Source: Mesorhizobium sp. B2-7-1 (lineage in GTDB: Bacteria > Pseudomonadota > Alphaproteobacteria > Rhizobiales > Rhizobiaceae). From it: a DNA stretch of 42,419 bases. The notes beneath the pieces are model-generated. The model was not told the origin of the DNA. It ran no database searches and saw nothing but the letters and a program-made list of their open reading frames with translations. Below are positions 24,141 to 31,840 of this stretch, one piece after another. Positions within the stretch are counted from its first letter, which is position 1. Each line of letters begins with the position of its first letter. The translations under genes were made by a program, and so were the position numbers. The DNA is taken from NCBI RefSeq assembly GCF_006440735.1, contig NZ_VFUA01000057.1, positions 1 to 42,419 on the forward strand. The letters run 5' to 3'.

Positions 24141-24452
24141 TCAACCGACCTTTTCGGGCGATGGAAGTCCAAAGCCGCCGACCGGGCGGGTTTCGACCTG
24201 GAATTCGAAGCCCGCGATGAAGGGGCGAGCCCTCGCGATCGCGGCCTGGACTTCAGGCAGCTGCAGCGAGGCCTTGTGGCTTGCCTGGTCGGTCCACACC
24301 TCGGTGACCCAGATCGCGTCGGCGTCGACCGGATCGACGGCGATGATGTAGCTCAGGCAGCCGGGGAGCGCGCCGGTGCTTTCGCGCAGCACGTCCATGA
24401 CCGCATCGCGCTGGCCGCGCGCCGCCCGCATCTTGCCGATCAGTCCGTACAT
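24141..24452 (-). CDS. Antibiotic biosynthesis monooxygenase-family protein (YgiN-like)
   Basis: 103 residues of the dimeric alpha-beta barrel fold: MYGLIGKMRAARGQRDAVMD, the central GCLSYIIAVDP and WVTEVWTDQASHKASLQLP. Members oxidise quinols or polyketides without cofactor, or act as small binding proteins. GGAGGGAG lies before the ATG. It follows the SDR gene on the same strand with 52 bases between, so the two may be co-transcribed. Confidence 0.85.
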   Translation of the reverse strand: MYGLIGKMRAARGQRDAVMDVLRESTGALPGCLSYIIAVDPVDADAIWVTEVWTDQASHKASLQLPEVQAAIARARPFIAGFEFQVETRPVGGFGLPSPEKVG

Positions 24453-24504
24453 GCCCTTGATCTCCCTCCAGGTTGCACGCTCAGTCGAGTATGCAGTCGA
24501 CCGC

Positions 24505-25278
24505 TCACGGCATCAACTGGCCACCATTGACCTCGATCACCTGGCCGATGATGTAGCCGCTCAAAAGGTCGGACGACAGGAACAGATAGGCGCCGACGCA
24601 ATCCTCGGGCGTTCCGGCGCGCCCTTGAGGAATGGTGGCGACCATGGCCTTGATCTGCTCGGCGCTCGAATAGCGTTCGTGGAAGGGCGTCAAAATGGTG
24701 CCGGGCGCCACGGCGTTGACGCGGATGCCGAAGCCGATCAGCTCCTTGGCCATGCCGCGCGTCACGTTGGAGACGAAGGCCTTGGACGAACCATAGAGGC
24801 CGGCGCCACCGCCGGCGCCGTTGCGGGCGGCGATCGAGGTGGTGTTGATGATGAAGCCGCCCTGGCGCTTCAGCCACGGTATCGCCTTGCGCGAGGCGGT
24901 CAGGACAGAGCGCGCGTTGAGGTCCATCACCGCATCGTAATGCGCTTCGTCCTGGTTGGCATAGGCGACGCGGCCAAGCATGCCGCCGGCATTGTTGACC
25001 AGGCCATCGAGCCGGCCGAAATGGTTTGCGCTCTCCTCGACGACGCGTTCGACGTCGGCAGGTATCGAAAAATCGCCCTGGACCAGAAACACCTCGCCGC
25101 CATCGTCGCGGATGGTTCTGGCCACGGTTTCGGCGGCAGCGCGGCTTGCGTTGTAATGCAGCGCGACGCGGCATTTCTGTTCGGCATAGGCACGGGCAAG
25201 CGCGGCACCTATGCCGGTCGAGGCGCCGGTGACCAGGACGGCCTTGCCGGCAAGATCGGGGATGGCAAATGTCGTCAT
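24505..25278 (-). CDS. SDR-family oxidoreductase
   Basis: 257 residues. TGASTGIG, NNAGGML, and catalytic YGSSK are present; ALHYNASR after strand 2 lacks an acidic residue and has Asn-Arg, which favours NADP. The glycine-rich NGAGGGAGLYGSSK stretch just before the catalytic Tyr is unusual. Substrate unknown. The start is the ATG at 25278 with CGGAGG upstream. The ABM-family gene follows. Confidence 0.87.
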   Translation of the reverse strand: MTTFAIPDLAGKAVLVTGASTGIGAALARAYAEQKCRVALHYNASRAAAETVARTIRDDGGEVFLVQGDFSIPADVERVVEESANHFGRLDGLVNNAGGMLGRVAYANQDEAHYDAVMDLNARSVLTASRKAIPWLKRQGGFIINTTSIAARNGAGGGAGLYGSSKAFVSNVTRGMAKELIGFGIRVNAVAPGTILTPFHERYSSAEQIKAMVATIPQGRAGTPEDCVGAYLFLSSDLLSGYIIGQVIEVNGGQLMP

Positions 25279-25346
25279 GTCGGTCGGCCTCCGGGTAACC
25301 ATCCTTCGTAGGCCATTGCCGGCCTGCCGTTCAAGTATGCCCGATT

Positions 25347-25781
25347 TCAGGGCCTGAGATAGACATAGCCCTGGTGCTGCAGTTCGGCGAGCTTCACGAC
25401 GCCGCCTTTCTCGGCAAGCTCGAAGCCCGCCAGCAGGTCGGTCAGCGTGATGTCCATGCCATGCAAGGTGTTGCCACAGGCTTGCGGGACAAGGCCCTGC
25501 TGGACAAGGCCGGCAAAGCGGCTGGAAACAGCGCCGGAAGCGGCCTTGGACTTGAAGGCGGCCAGAGCCGGACCGTGCACCACAAGCACGATGTCGACAT
25601 TGCCGCCGGTGCCTTCGTAGTGGTTCTTGATGTTGCCGAGGACGAAGTTGACCTTGTCGGCATCGCTGAGGTGATAGGCGACCTTCAGCCGTCCCTCATC
25701 CGTTGCCGCGTTTGCCCGGCTCAAGCCGAAAAGGCCCGCGGCGCCGGCAAGACCGGCGCGAAAAATGTCACGGCGCAGCAT
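25347..25781 (-). CDS. Exported DsrE-like protein
   Basis: 144 residues. The N-terminus MLRRDIFRAGLAGAAGLFG resembles a twin-arginine signal, with cleavage near ANA-AT. The mature part has the DsrE/DsrF-like fold: LKVAYHLSDADKVNFVLGNIKNH, DIVLVVHGPAL, and QACGNTLHGMDI with one cysteine where sulfur-relay members carry theirs. Such periplasmic forms are of unknown role. I start at the ATG with GGAGGACAGG upstream and reject a longer frame beginning in a repeat. Confidence 0.85.
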   Translation of the reverse strand: MLRRDIFRAGLAGAAGLFGLSRANAATDEGRLKVAYHLSDADKVNFVLGNIKNHYEGTGGNVDIVLVVHGPALAAFKSKAASGAVSSRFAGLVQQGLVPQACGNTLHGMDITLTDLLAGFELAEKGGVVKLAELQHQGYVYLRP

Positions 25782-25876
25782 CCTGTCCTCCGTTGCTTCG
25801 CCGCCTCGCATGATTTTGCATGGTCCGGGCGGCACTCCTAGACTAGTGCATTTCACCGTTTCATGGAAACGGCGCA

Positions 25877-25948
25877 CCGCTCTATCTCCTTGTTTTGACG
25901 CAATTCCGGACGGAAAACCGCTCACACTTTTCCTGGAATTGCTCTAGC
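25877..25948. repeat. GCAATTCC-family palindromic repeat
   Basis: Arms GCAATTCC (25910-25917) and GGAATTGC (25935-25942), with flanking CGCTCTATCTCC and CTCTAGCA. It is nearly identical, in opposite orientation, to the copy at 42344-42415, which points to recent spread or gene conversion. It sits in the divergent region between the DsrE-like gene and the duplicated-domain secreted gene. Confidence 0.8.
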
Positions 25949-25981
25949 ATATCCCGGTCCTGTCGGGGGGAGGAGGATCAT

Positions 25982-27079
25982 ATGACATCGAGGACCATGG
26001 TAGCGAGGACCATGGCGGGCGCCCTGTTCTGCGCCGTGCTTGCTGCTTTTGCCGGTGCGGCGCGCGCCGACAATGCTCTCAGCCTTAAGGAGCTCAGCCC
26101 CAACGGTGCCGACGCCTGCTTCGGTCGTGTCTACGATGCCGCCCATCTCAAGGCGCATCCGCACCAGAAGGTGGGGCGCATCTTCTTCTTCTACGGCCAT
26201 GACCCGGTCAGCCGGCCAAATGAAGAACCCGCCGCAAACCAGGATAATTCCTATAATGGCTTCCTCACCACCACGGTGCGCGGCGCCAAGAAGCCGGAAT
26301 GGGCGAGCAGTTGGTGCAACAAGAACGACCCGAGCGATCCGACGAGCGGCATCCGTTGCGGCATGGATTGCGACCGCACGCTTGCCTCGCTGAAGATCGA
26401 CGACAAGGGAAAGCTGCTTCTGTCTGGCCTGTCGTCGGACGTCTATCTCGATCCCGACGCGTCGGAGTCGATGAGCAAGGCGGAGTACAACAAGCAGGCG
26501 CTGGGCAGCGAGGACGACAATTTCAAGCTTGATCCGATGCCGGCCGATAGCTGCAAGGCCGAGTTCGCGCGCATCGACCCGATCGATCCGGCGCTGGGCG
26601 ACCCGCTGCGGGTGCGGCTGAAGCCCGATCAGCCCTTCTGCTTCGGGCGCGACTATGACGATGCGCATCTGAAGTCGCACCCCAACCAGCTGACGCAATC
26701 GATCCGCGTCTTCCGCGGCCCGATCGAGCTCGCCGCCTTCGCCGCCGGCGGCGATGCCGCAAGCTGGCCCGACGGGGCGGATATCGCCGTTTCGGTGACG
26801 ACGAGGCAGAACGGGAAGAAGATCACGCAGACCTATTCCTGCCAGGGCGAGGCCGACCAGTGGCGCTGCTCGGCCAGTGCGAAGATGAGCGATTTTTCCT
26901 GCGACGTCTCGCAGAAGGAGATTTTCCTCAAGCGCGGCGCCAACGGCACGATCATGGTCGCGAACCCCAACAATGCGGTGGCGGTCGTCGATCTCTGCTC
27001 GAAGGCGAACGGCAAGACGAAGTCCGACGACAAGGTCTATCGGCTGCAGCCTATGCCGCAGTCGGCCTGCGCACCTTAA
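25982..27079 (+). CDS. Secreted protein with an internal domain duplication, unknown function
   Basis: 365 residues: signal peptide ending near ARA-DN, then two related halves. The first begins ACFGRVYDAAHLKAHPHQ (about residue 42), the second FCFGRDYDDAHLKSHPNQ (about 220); both continue to a short beta strand with FFFYG or RVFRG. Each half has several cysteines (SSWCNK, RCGMDCDR, SYSCQG, WRCSAS, FSCDV), suggesting disulfides in the periplasm. GGAGGAGG stands before the ATG. I recognise no family. The gene ends directly in the second cruciform repeat. Confidence 0.8.
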   Translation: MTSRTMVARTMAGALFCAVLAAFAGAARADNALSLKELSPNGADACFGRVYDAAHLKAHPHQKVGRIFFFYGHDPVSRPNEEPAANQDNSYNGFLTTTVRGAKKPEWASSWCNKNDPSDPTSGIRCGMDCDRTLASLKIDDKGKLLLSGLSSDVYLDPDASESMSKAEYNKQALGSEDDNFKLDPMPADSCKAEFARIDPIDPALGDPLRVRLKPDQPFCFGRDYDDAHLKSHPNQLTQSIRVFRGPIELAAFAAGGDAASWPDGADIAVSVTTRQNGKKITQTYSCQGEADQWRCSASAKMSDFSCDVSQKEIFLKRGANGTIMVANPNNAVAVVDLCSKANGKTKSDDKVYRLQPMPQSACAP

Positions 27080-27221
27080 GGTCTGGCGATATTCAGGTGA
27101 GGCCGGCCTGCGAAAGGCGGCTTCCTGCGCTTCCGGTGCTCACGTACTTCAAGTACGCTCCGCTCCGGTTCTCGGAAGCAGCCGTTCTCGGCTCGGCCTG
27201 ACCTGAATCTCGCCAGACCTT
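27078..27221. repeat. Large cruciform intergenic repeat, copy 2
   Basis: 144 bases, arms AAGGTCTGGCGA (27078-27089) and TCGCCAGACCTT (27210-27221). Inner blocks ATTCAGGT and ACCTGAAT pair perfectly, and the apex is GTACTTCAAGTAC. The outer arms differ from copy 1 at two positions, each matched by a complementary change on the other side. It starts within the TAA stop of the upstream gene and separates two convergent genes. Confidence 0.85.
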
Positions 27222-27236
27222 GGAGCCAAGCTTTGA

Positions 27237-28178
27237 TCAGGCGAAAGGCACCGCGGTCGTGCCTTTCGGCAGCTTGGCCTCGTCGTCCGGCTCGACATGG
27301 ATGGTGACGAGCACCGAGGGGATCTCGGCCTTCAGCGCGTCCTCGATGCGGTCGCAGATGACATGGCTGGCGCCGACCGTCATGTCGGCGTCGACGACGA
27401 GGTGGAACTCGATGAAGGTGGCGCGTCCGGCGATGCGGGTCTTGAGGTCATGCACCTCGAGCGCGCCCTTCGAGTTGGCCGAGATGATGTCGCGGATCTG
27501 CATGTGCTCCTGGGTGTCGACGGCGCGGTCCATCAGTCCGTTCATCGACGAGCCGATGACATGCCAGCCTTGCCACAGGATGTTGAGCGCCACGATCACG
27601 GCAAGCGCGGGGTCGAGGATCTGCCAGCCGGTCAGCACCGCGCCGACAAGGCCGCCGAGCACGCCGACGGACGTCACGACGTCGGTCATGATGTGCTGGC
27701 CATCGGCGGTCAAGGCGGGCGATTTCGCGTTCCGCCCGGCGCTGATCAGCATCCAGGCCCAGATGGCGTTGATGACTGTCGCGACGCCGTTGACGGCAAG
27801 GCCCTGCCAAGGCTGCTCGAGCGGCGCCGGCTGCTGCCAGGATCGCCAGACCTCGCTGATGATCAGGAGCGCGGCGACGACGATCAGCACCCCTTCGAGC
27901 ACGGCCGAGAAATATTCGGCCTTGTGATGGCCGAAGGGATGGTCCTGATCGGCGGGCTTGTAGCTGACCTGGATCGCCCAGAAAGCGGCGGCCGACGCGA
28001 TGACGTTGACGATCGATTCCGCCGCGTCCGAATAGAGCGCGACCGAACCGGTGATGTACCAGGCGACAACCTTGAGGGCGAGCACGACGCCGGCGACGAC
28101 GATCGACCAGAACGCAAGGCTGGCGACCTTTTGCCTGGCCGCCGCCTTTGCTTGCGCCGTCGTCATTGCCGCGTTCAT
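27237..28178 (-). CDS. Cation diffusion facilitator transporter
   Basis: 313 residues. Six transmembrane helices hold the metal site: YSDAAESIVN in helix 2, DHPFGHHKAEYFS after it, and LTADGQHIMTDVVTS in helix 5 (Asp/His ligands). The C-terminal cytoplasmic dimer domain contains ALEVHDLKTR and ATFIEFHLVVD. CDF proteins export Zn2+, Fe2+, Mn2+ or similar by proton exchange; the HxxxD-like pattern leaves the metal undecided. It starts 13 bases after the trpE(G) stop on the same strand and may be read from the trp transcript. Confidence 0.9.
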   Translation of the reverse strand: MNAAMTTAQAKAAARQKVASLAFWSIVVAGVVLALKVVAWYITGSVALYSDAAESIVNVIASAAAFWAIQVSYKPADQDHPFGHHKAEYFSAVLEGVLIVVAALLIISEVWRSWQQPAPLEQPWQGLAVNGVATVINAIWAWMLISAGRNAKSPALTADGQHIMTDVVTSVGVLGGLVGAVLTGWQILDPALAVIVALNILWQGWHVIGSSMNGLMDRAVDTQEHMQIRDIISANSKGALEVHDLKTRIAGRATFIEFHLVVDADMTVGASHVICDRIEDALKAEIPSVLVTIHVEPDDEAKLPKGTTAVPFA

Positions 28179-28191
28179 CCCTGGACGCCGC

Positions 28192-30381
28192 CTAGGCGGC
28201 CTTTTCCTTGGCTTTGCGCGGCAGGTGCGCAACGATGTTCTCGATGATGCGCATGCCGGCATTGTGCCCGAGCGTCATGATCGATTCCGGATGGAACTGG
28301 ACCGCGGCGATCGGCTCCTTGCGATGCTCGAAGGCCATGATGATGCCGTCCTCGGTCTCGGCGGTGACCACGAAACCGTCGGGCAGGCGCACCGGGTCGG
28401 CGAAGATCGAGTGGTAGCGACCGACGGTCACTTCCTTCGGCAGCCCTGAGAAGATGATGCCGGGCTTCGAAACGCGGATGCGCGACGGCTTGCCATGCAT
28501 GGGGATGTGCAACTGCCTGAGCTCACCGCCATAGGCCTCGGCCAGCGCCTGCAGGCCGAGGCAGACGCCGAAGATCGGCAGGTCGCGGCTGCGCGCTCGT
28601 CTGATGGTGGCGGCGCAATCGAAGTCCGTCGGCGTGCCCGGGCCGGGCGACAGCACGACGAGATCGGGCTTCAGCCGCTCGAAGACTTCTTCCGGTACCG
28701 GCGAGCGCACCGTGGAGACATTGGCGCCGGTCTGGCGGAAGTAGTTGGCAAGCGTGTGGACGAAACTGTCCTCATGATCGACCAGCAGGATGTTGACGCC
28801 GTCGCCGACGCGCGCGGTGGTGCGCTCGGTTCCGGTGGCGTTGCCGGTCTTGGCGTCGCGGATGGCGGAGAGCATGGCGGATGCCTTCAGTTCGGTTTCG
28901 GCTTCTTCTTCCTCGGGGATGCTGTCGAAAAGCAGCGTTGCGCCGGCGCGCACCTCGGCGATGCCGTCCTTGATGCGGATGGTGCGCAAGGTCAGTCCGG
29001 TGTTCATGTCGCCGTTGAAGTTGACCATGCCGATGGCGCCGCCATACCAGGCGCGCGGGCTCTTCTCGTTCTGCTCGATGAAGCGCATGGCCCACAGTTT
29101 CGGCGCGCCGGTGACGGTGACCGCCCAGGCGTGCGACAAAAACGCGTCGAAAGCGTCCATGCCTTCGCGCAGCCGCCCCTCGATGTGGTCGACGGTGTGG
29201 ATCAGGCGCGAATACATCTCGATCTGGCGGCGACCGATGACACGCACGGAGCCCGGCTCGCAGACGCGCGACTTGTCGTTGCGGTCGACGTCCGAGCACA
29301 TGGTGAGCTCGGACTCGTCCTTCTTCGAGTTGAGCAGCTTCAGGATCTGCTCGCTGTCGGAAATGGCGTCGTCGCCGCGCTTGATGGTGCCCGAGATCGG
29401 GCAGGTCTCGACGCGGCGGCCGTTGACACGCACGAACATCTCCGGCGAGGCGCCGATCAGATATTCGTTTTCGCCGAGATTTATGAAGAAGGAATAGGGG
29501 GAGGGGTTGATCGATTTCAGCTTGCGCGAAATGTCGGAGGGCTGGGTCTCGCAGCGCTCGTAGAACATCTGTCCAGGCACGACTTCGAACAGGTCGCCGC
29601 GCTTGAAGCTCTCCATGGCGCGCCGCACCAGGTTGGCGTATTCGCCCGGCTCGTGGTCGCCGCGCGGCGGGATGCGGTCGGCGGTCTTGAACGGTTCTGC
29701 ATGGGCGTCGCGGGCCAGGCCTTCGGTCGAAAAACCCTCGCCGGAATAGTCGTAGCGGTCGGTCCAGGCCTTGGTCGAATAATGGTCGACGACGAGGATC
29801 TCGTCGGGCAGGAACAGCACGAGGTCGCGCTGGCTTTCTCTGCGCTCGAGCTTGTGCTCGACCGGGTCGAACTGGAAGGCGAGGTCGTAGCCGAAGGCGC
29901 CGTAAAGGCCGAGATTGGCGTCCTCGGCGGTCTTGAACAAAGCGGTGATGGCGCGCAGCACGGTAAACACGGACGGAACGCGGCTGCGCTCCTCCTCGGT
30001 GAAGACGCGGCCGGGTTTCGCCACATCGAGTCGGATGAGCGTCTTCGAGGTCTCGGCGATCGTCACTTCGCCGAGCTCGCCAAGCGCCTTGCCGATCACC
30101 GGCAGCAACGCTTCGCCGCGCTTGTTCAGTGCTTCGATGCGCATCGTGCGGCCCCGCGCGGAGATCACCAGCGGTGGATCGATGATGGCCGTATCCCAGC
30201 GCGTGTAGCGGCCCGGATATTCGTAGTTGGAGGAAAACACCGCGCCGCGGCGCGAATTCAGGCCATCGACATAGGCATCGATCGCGCCTTCATAGGGTCT
30301 GTCGTGCCGCTCGCGCGTGATCGTCACGCCGCCCGCGGTAACGAAGCGCTCGGCCCCGTTGTCCAGAACTTTAGTCGTCAT
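28192..30381 (-). CDS. trpE(G): Fused anthranilate synthase TrpE-TrpG
   Basis: 729 residues. The N-terminal 520 form the chorismate-binding TrpE component (FEVVPGQMFYERCE, PISGTIKRG, ELTMCSDVDRNDKSRVCEPG, SHAWAVTVTGAPK, WYGGAIGMVNFNG), and about 535-725 the glutamine amidotransferase with nucleophile Cys in GVCLGLQ and HPES. It makes anthranilate from chorismate and glutamine, the first step of tryptophan synthesis. The single-chain fusion is typical of Rhizobiaceae relatives. The start is ATG 30381 (MTTKVLDNGAERF) with GGAGA upstream. A trpL attenuator precedes it. Confidence 0.96.
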   Translation of the reverse strand: MTTKVLDNGAERFVTAGGVTITRERHDRPYEGAIDAYVDGLNSRRGAVFSSNYEYPGRYTRWDTAIIDPPLVISARGRTMRIEALNKRGEALLPVIGKALGELGEVTIAETSKTLIRLDVAKPGRVFTEEERSRVPSVFTVLRAITALFKTAEDANLGLYGAFGYDLAFQFDPVEHKLERRESQRDLVLFLPDEILVVDHYSTKAWTDRYDYSGEGFSTEGLARDAHAEPFKTADRIPPRGDHEPGEYANLVRRAMESFKRGDLFEVVPGQMFYERCETQPSDISRKLKSINPSPYSFFINLGENEYLIGASPEMFVRVNGRRVETCPISGTIKRGDDAISDSEQILKLLNSKKDESELTMCSDVDRNDKSRVCEPGSVRVIGRRQIEMYSRLIHTVDHIEGRLREGMDAFDAFLSHAWAVTVTGAPKLWAMRFIEQNEKSPRAWYGGAIGMVNFNGDMNTGLTLRTIRIKDGIAEVRAGATLLFDSIPEEEEAETELKASAMLSAIRDAKTGNATGTERTTARVGDGVNILLVDHEDSFVHTLANYFRQTGANVSTVRSPVPEEVFERLKPDLVVLSPGPGTPTDFDCAATIRRARSRDLPIFGVCLGLQALAEAYGGELRQLHIPMHGKPSRIRVSKPGIIFSGLPKEVTVGRYHSIFADPVRLPDGFVVTAETEDGIIMAFEHRKEPIAAVQFHPESIMTLGHNAGMRIIENIVAHLPRKAKEKAA

Positions 30382-30425
30382 TGCCGTCTCCATCAGCGTT
30401 TTGGGCAACGGACCCGGGAATGGCG

Positions 30426-30465
30426 TTAAAAAACAAATGGCCGCCCGGACATTCCGCTGCGGCCA
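30426..30465 (-). terminator. trp attenuator terminator
   Basis: In the minus-strand RNA, TGGCCGC (30465-30459) pairs with GCGGCCA (30444-30438) across a 14-base loop and is followed by TTTGTTTTTT. It is a proper intrinsic terminator between trpL and trpE(G). The segment GCGGCC right after the trpL stop (30501-30496) can instead pair with the terminator's 5' arm, giving the antiterminator. Confidence 0.85.
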
Positions 30466-30503
30466 CCCTTTCTTTCACGCGCACACGCACGAACCGGCCG
30501 CTG

Positions 30504-30548
30504 TCAGCGAGCCCACCACCAAATGGTCTTGTTCGAACGCATGTTCAT
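30504..30548 (-). CDS. trpL: Tryptophan leader peptide
   Basis: 14 codons, MNMRSNKTIWWWAR, with three consecutive TGG codons. In Sinorhizobium meliloti the trp leader peptide ends IWWWAR too and, with the small RNA made by attenuation (rnTrpL), has regulatory roles in trans. Ribosome stalling at the Trp codons would favour the antiterminator and so trpE(G) expression. The peptide ends about 120 bases before the trpE(G) start. Confidence 0.88.
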   Translation of the reverse strand: MNMRSNKTIWWWAR

Positions 30549-30555
30549 GGCGACT

Positions 30556-30584
30556 CCCATAGCGGCGAATGGAGGCCGGCGCAA
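30556..30584 (-). promoter_or_regulatory. Putative trpL promoter
   Basis: TTGCGC (30584-30579) and CTATGG/TATGGG (about 30562-30556) are spaced 17 bases. Transcription would start at about 30549-30548, on the A of the trpL ATG, which would make the leader mRNA leaderless. The -10 match is weak, so the assignment is moderate. Confidence 0.45.
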
Positions 30585-30620
30585 CTGGATTTCACGCGGA
30601 CGCCGAGGCCCGCATGGCCC

Positions 30621-31676
30621 TCAATCCTCCAGCGTGCCGGAGCGCGCGTCGCCGCTCTTCTTGTCGCCCGCCAGCTTCAACAGATCCTCGCCGGCGCGGA
30701 TGATGCGGCGCGAGCGGCGGGTCAGGATGACGCCCGCCTGCGGCGCGAAGACTTCCGTGCGGCCGCCGATCTCGCCGGGCGCATGGACGATCGTCGCCAA
30801 ACGGTCGCCCTTCTTGACGCGGTCGCCGGGCTTGACGTCGTAGAGGATCGCGCCCGCCCTGGGCGCCGGCATCATGTCGATGTTTTCCAGCGGCACGACG
30901 GGACCGGCAAACGTCTCGAATTTCCGGACCGACGGATCCTGGATGACGCCGCGCGTCACCAGCAGCCGGTAGAGCCCTTCGGCATCCGAGGCCGCCAGCG
31001 CGGCGTCGACGTCGAGTATGCCGCGATATTCGACCGTGGTGACAGCACGCTTGTCGAAGCGCGCAACGCTCGTCGGCACGTTCTGGTAGGGCATGATCGA
31101 GGCGCCTTCGAACGTTCCGTCCGTGTCCTCGCTCCACAGCACCACCGCGTCGATGCCCATGGCGGCGGCGCAGTCGGCCATATGCGGCCACAGGCTGGTG
31201 TGGATGTAGAGATAGGCGAGACCTTCGTCATCGCAGTGGAGATCGAGCACGATATCGCTGCCGAGCGAGAGCTGCACCAGCCGCGTCTTGAGCCGCTGGT
31301 CGGCGCCGCCAAGCGTCGTATCCGGCAAAAGCCTGGTCTCAGGCGCCGCAAGCAGCGGGAAGCCGCGGTTGAAGTTGGTCCTCGTGCCGAGGTGGAAACG
31401 GCCCTGGTGCTCGCCGAAATGATATTGCGCGCGGCCGATCGGGTTGGCCCAGGGCACGATGGTGATCGGACCCCTGATGCGGCCCTCGACCTCGGCCTTA
31501 GCAAGCATCGGCATCAGCGCGTCGATGGCGACGACGCCCGGTAGCTCGCCGGCATGCAGCGCCGCCTGCAGGTAGGCGGAGGGAGCCGCCTTGTCCTTGC
31601 CCTCGAAGCGCAAGACCGGAAATTCGTAGACGGTGCCTTCGGCGTCGCCGGCGATGCGCTCGATCGTCTTCTGCAT
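30621..31676 (-). CDS. Succinylglutamate desuccinylase/aspartoacylase-family hydrolase
   Basis: 351 residues. The zinc site of this M14-like family is visible: AALHAGELPG (H-x2-E) and LDLHCDDEG (His). The C-terminal 80 residues (GAILYDVKPGDRVKKGDRL) form a lipoyl/barrel-sandwich-like domain seen in the AstE/AspA group. The enzyme removes acyl groups from N-acyl amino acids; the true substrate is unknown. GGAGG precedes the ATG at 31676. Its stop lies 73 bases before trpL; the MFS gene lies upstream on the same strand. Confidence 0.88.
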   Translation of the reverse strand: MQKTIERIAGDAEGTVYEFPVLRFEGKDKAAPSAYLQAALHAGELPGVVAIDALMPMLAKAEVEGRIRGPITIVPWANPIGRAQYHFGEHQGRFHLGTRTNFNRGFPLLAAPETRLLPDTTLGGADQRLKTRLVQLSLGSDIVLDLHCDDEGLAYLYIHTSLWPHMADCAAAMGIDAVVLWSEDTDGTFEGASIMPYQNVPTSVARFDKRAVTTVEYRGILDVDAALAASDAEGLYRLLVTRGVIQDPSVRKFETFAGPVVPLENIDMMPAPRAGAILYDVKPGDRVKKGDRLATIVHAPGEIGGRTEVFAPQAGVILTRRSRRIIRAGEDLLKLAGDKKSGDARSGTLED

Positions 31677-31771
31677 GGGGGGCCTCCGAATGAAGAGGCC
31701 ACCCAAATGCATGTTTGCGGCAGGGATGTCGAGTGGTTCCAGCCCGGGCCGTGCCGTGGGGCAACTGCCCG

Positions 31772-31840
31772 CTACGGCGAAGACGCCGAGCCTGGCTACG
31801 GCGAAGACGCCGAGCCTGCTACGGCGAAGACGCCGAGCCT
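31772..31840. repeat. Three tandem hairpin repeats
   Basis: Three head-to-tail units of 24, 23 and 22 bases built on CTACGGCGAAGACGCCGAGC (31772, 31796, 31819), each with the self-complementary core CGGCG-AAGA-CGCCG. The last one touches the MFS stop codon (31840-31842). In RNA they form three consecutive small stem-loops after the gene and before the desuccinylase ribosome site. Confidence 0.8.

Noticed and set aside
28495..30429. Plus-strand open frame of 644 codons
   Set aside because: Antisense to trpE(G), whose product is unmistakable; no domain seen in the mirror frame.
31772..31840. CRISPR-like array
   Set aside because: The units are directly adjacent with no spacers and no cas genes are present.
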